Positions 1 to 7,418 of a stretch of 47,394 nucleotides of DNA are shown one piece after another. Both the position numbers and the translations under genes were made by a program. How positions within the stretch are numbered: position 1 is the first letter of the stretch; each line of letters starts with the position of its first letter. Below the pieces are notes generated by a model. It was not told where the DNA came from and did no database searches. It saw only the letters and a program-made list of their open reading frames with translations. This stretch comes from JBELHR01 sp042091275 (GTDB lineage Bacteria > Bacteroidota > Bacteroidia > Flavobacteriales > Flavobacteriaceae), in NCBI GenBank assembly GCA_042091275.1, contig JBELHR010000016.1, forward strand, positions 1 through 47,394. The letters run 5' to 3'.

Positions 1-2690
1 TTGGTGGTAGTCAGATGATTATTCCAGGGCGTTATTTTGTACAAGATATTTTGGCTTGGGACGATAACGGAGAGACAAAAGTCTTTGCTGCTATCGGTGC
101 AAGTTACTTTGGTGAGGGGTCTTTCTTCCAGAACGGACAATCCTTTCCAGCATTCCTCGGTGGAAACGATGAATATGGAGTTTACCATTCCGATGACTCC
201 GGTTCTTCTTGGGAAAAAACAGCTATTCCTTTAAATTCAGAAAACAGAGAACATCAACCAAATGATTTTGAAGTAGGTCCTGATAACTCTATCTGGATGA
301 GTACAACAAGTAACTATTTTGGTGACCTTGGAGGAACGATCTTCAAATCAACCGATGGTATTGCATTCGATCAAATAACAACTTTCGCGAATTTTAGAAG
401 AACAGAAATTGAGATTTCTACTCAAGACCCAAATAAGATCATGCTTTTAGCTTCTCGTAATAGTCGTCCTGTTGTGGTCGCTACCGAGAATGCTTTTGAA
501 ACGTCGATAGAACTTCCTTTACCAAATGATGTTGACAACGGGATTCCAGCAGATGATTTTACAAGAGGACAATCTTTTTACGATTTAGTTATCGAAATGG
601 ATCCTAATGATGACGATATAGTATATTTAGGAGGTATTGATTTGTTTAGATCTAGCAATGGAGGTCAGAGCTATGAACAAATTTCTAAATGGTCGAACAA
701 CAACAACTTGAGTAATTTGCCAGTTTCTTATGTTCACGCAGATCAACATGCAATTACGTTTAGACCTGGGAATTCAAATGAGGCAATAATTGGAAATGAT
801 GGAGGTATTTTTTACGCTACGGACCTGGAAAATGCTTCTACTGCAGACAATACAGAAGTTCGTAATTTAAATTACAATGTAACTCAATTCTATCACGGAG
901 GTATTGCTCCTAATACCACAAGCGAATTTTTCGTTGGAGGTACCCAAGACAATGGTTCTCCTTATTTCTTTGAGCCTAACCCGAATGGTCCAGATTCTTC
1001 TGTGGATATTAGTGGAGGAGATGGTGCCTACTCTTTTGTAGACCAAGTAGGAGAAAATTATCTTATTGTAAATTACGTCTATAACAACTCGGTTCAATTG
1101 TACGATTTTGTTGCGCAAGGGTGGAGAACAATCAATAGCGATAATAATGCCGATGGAGATTTTATTAATCCTCAGGGGCTAGACTCCAATCAAGATGTTT
1201 TATATAGTAATGGAACGAACGGAGGTATTTTTAGAATCTTTAGATATTCTGGTTTAACAAGTATTCCTCAAGGAGGAAGCGCTACAAAAACCACATTGAC
1301 AAATGCTCTATTGACAGCGTCTCCAACAGCACTTACTGTTTCTCCTTTCACCACTGCAGCTAGTAAATTACTGGTTGGAACCGAGGATGGTAGATTGTTA
1401 AAAATTGATAATGCAGACACAAGCCCTGTTTGGAGTGAAATAGGACCAAGCGAGTTTTTTGGAAGTATTTCAGATATTGAATTTGGAACACAAGAGTCTC
1501 AGATTTACGTGACTTTCCATAATTATGGAGTAATAAGTGTTTGGTATTCTTCTGATGGCGGTACATCGTGGGTTGCTAAAGAGGGAGATCTACCAGATTT
1601 GCCAGTAAAGACTATTTTACCAAATCCAGGAAATGCGGAAGAAGTTATGATAGGGACTAGTCTAGGTATATGGAAAACAGCAGACTGGAGTAGTGAAGCT
1701 CCTACATGGACAAGATCGCAAAACGGTATGAAAAACGTAAAAGTTACGAATCTAGAACTTAGAAAAGCGGATTTGACTGTTATGGCCACTACCTATGGTA
1801 GAGGAATATTTACAGGTACCATTGAAAACGATCCACTTGGAGATAACGATGGGGACGGTGTCTTGAACAAAGACGATAACTGTATTGAAGTAGCTAATCC
1901 TGATCAGGCGGATTTGGATGGAGACGGAGTTGGAGATGCTTGTGACGATGATGTGGATGGAGATGGAACTTCAAATGATCTTGATAATTGTGAGTTTATT
2001 CCTAACGCGGATCAATCTGATGTAGATAATGACGGACTAGGTGATGTTTGTGATGATGATATCGACGGTGATGGACTATTGAACGATGTGGATAATTGTC
2101 CTTCTAATGCCAATCCAGATCAAGAAGATTTAGATGGAGATGGTATCGGTGATGCATGTGACGATGATATCGACGGAGATGGTATTGCTAACTTCGATGA
2201 CAACTGTGACTTTATTGTAAACCCAGATCAAGAAGACTTGGATAATGATGGTATTGGTGATTTATGTGATGATGATATCGACGGTGATAGTATCGCAAAC
2301 GCTATAGATAACTGCGTTAGAACAGTAAATACAAACCAATTAGACTTGGATGAAGACGGTATTGGTGACGCTTGTGATGACTTTATTGATATCAATCAAG
2401 ATGTTCCTACTGGAATTTCTCCAAATGGAGATGGAAGTAACGACTATTGGGAAATCACTAAACTCGTTGAAATGTATCCAAACAACGAGGTTCAAATCTT
2501 TGATAGAAATGGACGTAAGGTATTTGAAATGAGTTCTTATGATAACTCTTGGAATGGTTTAGACGTGCTTGGAAGCAAAGAGGTTTTACCAGTTGGGTCT
2601 TATTACTACCAGTTAGTGACAGGTGATCCAATCGAACCTTTCTATCCTGCATCTTATACCAAATCGGGATGGATATATATCAATTATTAA
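1..2690 (+). CDS. Secreted multidomain protein with Asp-box repeats, TSP3 repeats and T9SS type B sorting domain (5' partial)
   Basis: The reading frame is open from base 3, so the gene starts outside the window; the first ATG (base 15) is probably internal. The N-terminal two thirds has sortilin/BNR-type Asp-box motifs (for example SDDSGSSWEK and SSDGGTSWVAK), typical of a beta-propeller. Five 36-residue thrombospondin type 3 calcium-binding repeats follow. The last ~90 residues start near GISPNGDGSNDYW and end in GWIYINY, which matches the gliding-motility-associated C-terminal domain (type B signal of the type IX secretion system). The protein is therefore inferred to be exported across the outer membrane and released or held at the surface. 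A PorP/SprF gene lies 16 bases downstream, the usual companion of type B cargo. The ligand or substrate of the propeller cannot be read from sequence. Confidence 0.9.
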   Translation, partial: GGSQMIIPGRYFVQDILAWDDNGETKVFAAIGASYFGEGSFFQNGQSFPAFLGGNDEYGVYHSDDSGSSWEKTAIPLNSENREHQPNDFEVGPDNSIWMSTTSNYFGDLGGTIFKSTDGIAFDQITTFANFRRTEIEISTQDPNKIMLLASRNSRPVVVATENAFETSIELPLPNDVDNGIPADDFTRGQSFYDLVIEMDPNDDDIVYLGGIDLFRSSNGGQSYEQISKWSNNNNLSNLPVSYVHADQHAITFRPGNSNEAIIGNDGGIFYATDLENASTADNTEVRNLNYNVTQFYHGGIAPNTTSEFFVGGTQDNGSPYFFEPNPNGPDSSVDISGGDGAYSFVDQVGENYLIVNYVYNNSVQLYDFVAQGWRTINSDNNADGDFINPQGLDSNQDVLYSNGTNGGIFRIFRYSGLTSIPQGGSATKTTLTNALLTASPTALTVSPFTTAASKLLVGTEDGRLLKIDNADTSPVWSEIGPSEFFGSISDIEFGTQESQIYVTFHNYGVISVWYSSDGGTSWVAKEGDLPDLPVKTILPNPGNAEEVMIGTSLGIWKTADWSSEAPTWTRSQNGMKNVKVTNLELRKADLTVMATTYGRGIFTGTIENDPLGDNDGDGVLNKDDNCIEVANPDQADLDGDGVGDACDDDVDGDGTSNDLDNCEFIPNADQSDVDNDGLGDVCDDDIDGDGLLNDVDNCPSNANPDQEDLDGDGIGDACDDDIDGDGIANFDDNCDFIVNPDQEDLDNDGIGDLCDDDIDGDSIANAIDNCVRTVNTNQLDLDEDGIGDACDDFIDINQDVPTGISPNGDGSNDYWEITKLVEMYPNNEVQIFDRNGRKVFEMSSYDNSWNGLDVLGSKEVLPVGSYYYQLVTGDPIEPFYPASYTKSGWIYINY
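1842..2381 (+). repeat. Five tandem thrombospondin type 3 coding repeats, 108 bases each
   Basis: Five in-frame units start at 1842, 1950, 2058, 2166 and 2274. Each encodes 36 residues on the pattern DxDGDGxxNxxDNC, then NPDQxDxDxDGxGDxCDD. The Asp-rich loops and paired cysteines are the hallmark of calcium-binding TSP3 repeats. In type B T9SS cargo such repeats form a rigid Ca-loaded stalk before the sorting domain. The last unit keeps the ending CDD and leads into the sorting domain. Confidence 0.9.
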
Positions 2691-2706
2691 TCTCTAGTAA
2701 AGCAAT

Positions 2707-3573
2707 ATGAAAAAAGTAATATATATACTCGCTTTATTTATAAATGTAGCTGCTTTTGCTCAACAAAGCCCAAGCTTTTCACTTTATAAATTCAATATGA
2801 ATATTTTTAATCCTGCTTATGCAGGGGCTTCTGGAACAGAGGTTAATCTTAACTTTAAAACCGCTGGGGTGGAGGACGGACCTTCTTCCCAAGCTGGAAG
2901 TGCATCTACTAATCTAGGCTCAAATTTGGGCCTAGGAATTAGTGTAGTAAACGACAATCTCTTTGTAAAGAGTGAGACTGCTGCTACTGTCGATGTTTCC
3001 TATAAATTACAGGTTGCAGATCAAACTAATCTTTATTTAGGGGTAAAGGCTGGTGCAAATTTTGTCAGTGTAGATTTCACGGATATCATCACGACAGACC
3101 CGAATGATCCCTTGTTCGGAGCAAATCAAAGTGTAACTAACCCTATGTTTGGAGCAGGTTTACTCTTGAAAGGAGAACGTTACTTTGTAACTGCTAGTAT
3201 TCCTAACTTTATCGGAGGAGATCAGTACAAATTAGATGGTTCAAATGATGTGAACTTGGAGGGGTCAGAAGATCTTGTGACCTATTTGGGAGCGGGAATG
3301 GATTTTGACCTAGGAACATCTTTGGTTCTAAAGCCTTCGGTATTTACTAAATTTGAGTCTGGAAACACATCTATTGATTTAATCGCTGGTTTTGAATACA
3401 ACAAGCTCGTCGAAGCTGGAGTAGTTTATCGTTTAGATGAATTGTTTGCAGGTTATGCTGTAGTGAATATCAAAGATTTCGCCGCTGTTGGTTTTTCTTA
3501 TAATTCTGTTATCGGAGATTTTCAGGACTTTGACAACGGTAGTTTTGAATTCTTAGTTAAGCTTAAATTTTAA
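2707..3573 (+). CDS. PorP/SprF family type IX secretion outer-membrane protein
   Basis: The 288-residue product has a signal peptide (residues 1-18, ending AAFA before QQS) and the family opening YKFNMNIFNPAYAGASG. The rest is an amphipathic beta-barrel ending in an aromatic residue (KLKF). PorP/SprF proteins are outer-membrane barrels that bind PorE or help deliver type B cargo, and each large cargo protein often has its own copy. The gene starts 16 bases after the cargo stop, so the two are very likely co-transcribed and functionally paired. The family is certain; the specific pairing is inferred from position. Confidence 0.9.
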   Translation: MKKVIYILALFINVAAFAQQSPSFSLYKFNMNIFNPAYAGASGTEVNLNFKTAGVEDGPSSQAGSASTNLGSNLGLGISVVNDNLFVKSETAATVDVSYKLQVADQTNLYLGVKAGANFVSVDFTDIITTDPNDPLFGANQSVTNPMFGAGLLLKGERYFVTASIPNFIGGDQYKLDGSNDVNLEGSEDLVTYLGAGMDFDLGTSLVLKPSVFTKFESGNTSIDLIAGFEYNKLVEAGVVYRLDELFAGYAVVNIKDFAAVGFSYNSVIGDFQDFDNGSFEFLVKLKF

Positions 3574-3592
3574 TTTCGCTAACCGAGGAAAT

Positions 3593-4900
3593 TTAAAAAT
3601 CATATACTAGACCGAGGCCCACTAATTGCTTTATTTGCAATTTTGGGCCTTTGTTTATTATAGCCCCATCTTCTGTTGTATCGAAGGTGTCAATATCGTC
3701 ATCGTAAATCATACTCAGACCGAAATTTGCTTTGACATATTTGTTTACAATAAAATCTACTCTCAGATTCCAATTGACATCCACATTACCAAATTTATTC
3801 ACATAATCAGAATATAAGGAAAGCTCGTTGGTCATACGTATGTTTTTGACTACCTCTAGCTCGTTTTTTGCTCTAATCAGCATACCGACTTCAGTTCTAT
3901 TTTGTTTTCCTGGTTTTAGGATGTTTCCCTCAGCGTCAAGCTCTGCAGGATCTACACCGAACGCACCAATATTTGCGAGATTTTGATCCAATACGAAGGT
4001 CGTTTTATTGGTAAATGGAGAGAGGTATATTTTTGTTTTGTTGTCTTTGGAGGAATAGGCAGAACCAACCCCGACAAGGAGGTAAGCGGGTGCCATAAAT
4101 CTTGAAATTTCTTGTTCCACATTGGGGTAATTAAACCCTTTGAAAAATTGAGTTCTAAACTCTAGATTTGCCGAGTAGTACCAGTTTGAAGTACTTCTTG
4201 TTCGATATCCGTAGGTCGTGTTAAACTCAAATAAATCCTCTGTTTTTCTTAGGTCTTGGTCTCGTTCTTGATTAAATCCTATACCAAATCTCAAGTCACT
4301 TTCCCAAAGGACAGATTCGAATCTATAGTTTCTTTCCAAATGCATGCGAAAGATACTGGAAACAGAGTTTTCACCCCCAGAATTCCAATCTTTAAAGGAG
4401 TTTTGATTTATTAGAATACCAAAGTGATTGTTGGATTCCCACTTGTCGCGAACCTCATTGTTTTGACCCTTATTTAAATCCGTCAAATCATAGCGATAGG
4501 CAATATTTAGGCGTTTGTAGTCTGGGTATAGAATAGGTGTTTGAGGAGCTCTATTCACTTGATTAAAACAAAGTATTGTATCTAACTCAGATTCCTCTTT
4601 GACCAATATGTTTAAAGAATCAATAGCAGATCTCAGACTTTCCTCGCGACCAGGATTTTCAAGGATATATAATTCGAGACTATCTCGTGATCTTTCGTGG
4701 TTGGGCTTTTTCAAAAGAAAGAAGCACATTTCATTTACACGAGTGGGATGAACACTGTCCTTAGGTTTTTTACCCAGAGAATAATAGTCATTATTACCAA
4801 TTCTCAGCCAAATACTGTCGGAGACTTGGTTGTTTTGAGCTCTTGTGGTTTGGATAGAAACAAAAAAGAGCAAAAGAGAAATAGCAATTAATCTACTCAT
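3593..4900 (-). CDS. DUF3078 family outer-membrane barrel protein, long form
   Basis: The 435-residue product has a signal peptide (about residues 1-21, cut before QNNQ). The C-terminal ~290 residues carry the DUF3078 opening INQNSFKDWNSGGENS and alternate as an outer-membrane barrel, ending in aromatic-rich GLGLVYDF. About 125 extra residues, rich in charged residues, lie between the signal peptide and the domain and resemble nothing I recognise. A second, shorter DUF3078 protein is at 31150-32034 with the closely similar motif SNWIAGGENS. The start codon is 1 base after the dxs stop, so it is translated from the dxs transcript. The function of the family is unknown. Confidence 0.85.
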   Translation of the reverse strand: MSRLIAISLLLFFVSIQTTRAQNNQVSDSIWLRIGNNDYYSLGKKPKDSVHPTRVNEMCFFLLKKPNHERSRDSLELYILENPGREESLRSAIDSLNILVKEESELDTILCFNQVNRAPQTPILYPDYKRLNIAYRYDLTDLNKGQNNEVRDKWESNNHFGILINQNSFKDWNSGGENSVSSIFRMHLERNYRFESVLWESDLRFGIGFNQERDQDLRKTEDLFEFNTTYGYRTRSTSNWYYSANLEFRTQFFKGFNYPNVEQEISRFMAPAYLLVGVGSAYSSKDNKTKIYLSPFTNKTTFVLDQNLANIGAFGVDPAELDAEGNILKPGKQNRTEVGMLIRAKNELEVVKNIRMTNELSLYSDYVNKFGNVDVNWNLRVDFIVNKYVKANFGLSMIYDDDIDTFDTTEDGAIINKGPKLQIKQLVGLGLVYDF

Positions 4901-4901
4901 T

Positions 4902-6692
4902 TTAGCAGTCCAAAGATTTAATTAAAAGCTGCGTTAAACTTTGAGCATCGAGCTGTAATTTTTGTCTTAGTAAATCGGTTTTACCGTGCGAAACAAATTC
5001 GTCAGGAATTCCTAGACGTCTAAACTTAGTCTTCGAAGACCTCTCTTTGGAGTGATAAAACTCTAAAATTGAACTCGAGGCCCCGCCTTTTAGACTTCCA
5101 TCTTCAAGGCATATTATCTCAGAGTGATTCTCAAAAACTTCTTCGAGCGCCTCCTCATCTAGAGGTTTTATAAAGCCTAGATTTAGGTGGGTAACCTGTT
5201 GGATTTCTTCTGGTTTCAATTCATTCATGCTCTCTTGTACGATATAGTTTGCAGTACCGACGCTAATCACAGCAATTTTTGTACCACGCTGGTAAAATTT
5301 AGCTTTACCTACAATAAGATTTTTAAAAGGAGCATTCCAATCGACCTCTTTGGAGTAGCCTCTTGGATAGCGAATAGCAATTGGGTTCTCAAGCCCTTGA
5401 CTAGCAGTAAACATTATATCTCTCAAATCGTTCGCTGTTGCAGGTGCGTAGATAATTAGATTCGGAATACAAAGGAGATAAGAAATATCAAAAACTCCGT
5501 GGTGAGTCGGTCCGTCCTCCCCAACAATACCGGCACGGTCGATACAAAAGATTACCGGAAGATTTTGAATGGCAACATCGTGGATAACTTGGTCGTAAGC
5601 CCTTTGCAAAAAAGTAGAGTATATGGCGACAAAAGGGAGCATTCCCTCACAGGCTAGACCAGCGGCCAAGGTAACAGCATGCTGCTCTGAAATTCCAACA
5701 TCAAAGGAGCGTTCTGGAAAGGCTTCGATAAAATATTTTAAGGAGGACCCTGTTGGCATTGCAGGTGTAATTCCAACTATTTTGGAATTTGACTCCCCCA
5801 ATTCGACTAAGGTTTTCCCAAAGACATCTTGGAATTTAACCAAATTGTCGGCTACTTCTTTTTTTATTAACTGTCCTGTTTGAGGATTAAACTTTCCAGG
5901 TGCATGAAAGGTGATCTGATCTTGTTCAGCAGACACCAGCCCTTTTCCTTTTGTGGTTACAACATGAAGTAATCGAGGCCCCTTTAATTGCTTTAGTCTG
6001 TCCAATTCCTCCAAAAGAAGAGGTAAATTATGGCCGTCGATGGGACCGAAATAATCTATATTGAAATTGTCGAATATATTCGAAGTAGATGGATCATTGT
6101 CATTCTTTATTTTAGTTAGATAATCTTTAAAGGCACCCACATTTGGATCGATCCCCATTTCATTATCATTTAGAATGATCAAAAGATTCGCGTCGCTTAC
6201 CCCAGCGTGATTCAAGGCTTCAAAGGCCATCCCAGAGGCAATAGAGGCGTCTCCGATAACTGCGATATGTTGTCTGCTGTGATTTCCAGATATTTTAGAT
6301 GCTATGGCCATTCCCAAAGCGGCAGAGATACTTGTGGACGAGTGTCCTGTTCCAAAATTGTCGTAAACACTTTCCGTGCGTTTAGGAAATCCAGCAATAC
6401 CCCCGTATTGGCGATTTGTGTGAAAAACATCTTTTCTACCGGTCAAAATCTTGTGTATATAGGCTTGATGCCCAACATCCCAAATCAAGCGATCTTCTGG
6501 GGTATCGAATACTTTATGCAAAGCAATCGACAATTCCACAACCCCAAGGCTAGCACCCAAATGTCCTTCCTTGGTCGCGACAATATTGATTACAAAGTTC
6601 CTTAGCTCTTGAGACAAATCTAACAATTGACTCAGACTTAAGTTTTTTAGGTCCTCTGGACTTTTAATTTGATCTAAGATATTTTTCTGCAC
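4902..6692 (-). CDS. dxs: 1-deoxy-D-xylulose-5-phosphate synthase
   Basis: This enzyme condenses pyruvate and glyceraldehyde 3-phosphate with thiamine diphosphate, the first step of the MEP isoprenoid pathway. The 596 residues cover the N-terminal TPP domain (WDVGHQAYIHKIL, then GDASIASGMAFEALN ... ILNDNEM), the central pyrimidine-binding domain with the catalytic Glu in GISEQHAVT, and the C-terminal transketolase domain. In the TPP motif, GDA replaces the more common GDG; I believe this occurs in related Bacteroidota. Length is close to the family norm. The stop is 1 base before the DUF3078 start, so the two form an operon. A TAnnTTTG box ends 4 bases before the ATG, suggesting a leaderless transcript. 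Confidence 0.97.
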   Translation of the reverse strand: MQKNILDQIKSPEDLKNLSLSQLLDLSQELRNFVINIVATKEGHLGASLGVVELSIALHKVFDTPEDRLIWDVGHQAYIHKILTGRKDVFHTNRQYGGIAGFPKRTESVYDNFGTGHSSTSISAALGMAIASKISGNHSRQHIAVIGDASIASGMAFEALNHAGVSDANLLIILNDNEMGIDPNVGAFKDYLTKIKNDNDPSTSNIFDNFNIDYFGPIDGHNLPLLLEELDRLKQLKGPRLLHVVTTKGKGLVSAEQDQITFHAPGKFNPQTGQLIKKEVADNLVKFQDVFGKTLVELGESNSKIVGITPAMPTGSSLKYFIEAFPERSFDVGISEQHAVTLAAGLACEGMLPFVAIYSTFLQRAYDQVIHDVAIQNLPVIFCIDRAGIVGEDGPTHHGVFDISYLLCIPNLIIYAPATANDLRDIMFTASQGLENPIAIRYPRGYSKEVDWNAPFKNLIVGKAKFYQRGTKIAVISVGTANYIVQESMNELKPEEIQQVTHLNLGFIKPLDEEALEEVFENHSEIICLEDGSLKGGASSSILEFYHSKERSSKTKFRRLGIPDEFVSHGKTDLLRQKLQLDAQSLTQLLIKSLDC

Positions 6693-6696
6693 AGAA

Positions 6697-6704
6697 CAAA
6701 ATTA
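6697..6704 (-). promoter_or_regulatory. Candidate -7 box (TAATTTTG) for dxs
   Basis: The minus strand reads TAATTTTG, matching the Bacteroidota sigma-70 consensus TAnnTTTG, in the 37-base divergent gap between dxs and tadA. It ends 4 bases upstream of the dxs ATG. I found no good TTTG -33 element at the right spacing, so confidence is moderate. Confidence 0.4.
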
Positions 6705-6729
6705 CAATTTTAATAAATACCTTTAGCCT

Positions 6730-7179
6730 ATGGAATTAGCTTTCGACGATGAATATTATATGAAAAAAGCCCTCGAAGAGGCCCATCTAGCATATGCAAA
6801 AGGTGAGGTGCCTGTCGGAGCGGTAATCGTATACAAAAATCAGATCATCGCGAGGGCCCATAATCTGACCGAACAACTCAACGACGTCACTGCTCATGCG
6901 GAAATGCAAGCCTTCACTGCAGCAGCGGATTATACTGGTGGAAAATATTTAAAAGATTGCACCCTGTATGTTACTTTGGAACCCTGTCAAATGTGCGCAG
7001 GAGCTTCCTATTGGACACAAATAGGTAAAATAGTCTTTGGCGCACAAGATCCGAGTCGCGGCTACAGGGCGCTTGAGACTAAATTACACCCAAAAACAAA
7101 AGTTTCTTTCGGAGTTTTAGAGAAAGAGTGCAGTCAACTTATCAAAAAGTTTTTTGAGTTTAGAAGGAGGTTGAACTAA
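6730..7179 (+). CDS. tadA: tRNA-specific adenosine deaminase (A34 to inosine)
   Basis: This 149-residue zinc-dependent deaminase converts adenosine 34 of tRNA-Arg(ACG) to inosine. The zinc and catalytic motifs are present: H56-A-E58 (AHAEMQAF) and P85-C86-x2-C89 (LEPCQMCAGA). The N-terminal substrate-binding segment GEVPVGAVIV is typical of TadA rather than cytidine or guanine deaminases, and the length is normal. It is divergent from dxs with a 37-base gap. Its stop overlaps the 3' end of the convergent small membrane protein by 4 bases. Confidence 0.95.
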   Translation: MELAFDDEYYMKKALEEAHLAYAKGEVPVGAVIVYKNQIIARAHNLTEQLNDVTAHAEMQAFTAAADYTGGKYLKDCTLYVTLEPCQMCAGASYWTQIGKIVFGAQDPSRGYRALETKLHPKTKVSFGVLEKECSQLIKKFFEFRRRLN

Positions 7180-7418
7180 TCCTCTTTTTCCTCTTTATTT
7201 TCCCTTCTTTTAATCAGGTTTCCGTTATCGATATATTGCGAGAGGTCCTTTCCCTTGAGACGTTGTATCAAAAAAAGCGGCATCAGCACAAATGCTAAGC
7301 AAAGGACACCAATTCCAATAACGGTATCTCCTTTAGGATTACCTAAATACTGCATTGTATATCCTCCGATTAGGAGAAGAATGACGATTGTTAAAACTAT
7401 TTTTAGGATTATTTTCAT
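7176..7418 (-). CDS. Small two-helix membrane protein
   Basis: This is an 80-residue protein I do not recognise. It has two hydrophobic segments (about residues 3-24 and 33-52) joined by a short loop with GNPKGD, then a highly charged C-terminal tail (RRENKEEKED). Its ATG overlaps the stop of the CLC gene in an ATGA arrangement, so translation is probably coupled. An accessory role for the CLC protein is possible but rests on position alone. Its 3' end overlaps tadA by 4 bases. Confidence 0.7.
   Translation of the reverse strand: MKIILKIVLTIVILLLIGGYTMQYLGNPKGDTVIGIGVLCLAFVLMPLFLIQRLKGKDLSQYIDNGNLIKRRENKEEKED

Noticed and set aside
1842..2381. CRISPR-like or non-coding tandem array
   Set aside because: The 108-base period is in frame and encodes calcium-binding TSP3 repeats with third-base variation.
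3572..3593. Inverted repeat AATTTC...GAAATT between the PorP/SprF and DUF3078 genes as a terminator
   Set aside because: A 6-bp AT-rich stem with a 10-base loop is too weak and overlaps both stops; it may be chance.
6207..6605. 132-residue ORF on the plus strand inside dxs
   Set aside because: It is antisense to the conserved TPP domain of dxs, has no family resemblance and no ribosome-binding or promoter signal.
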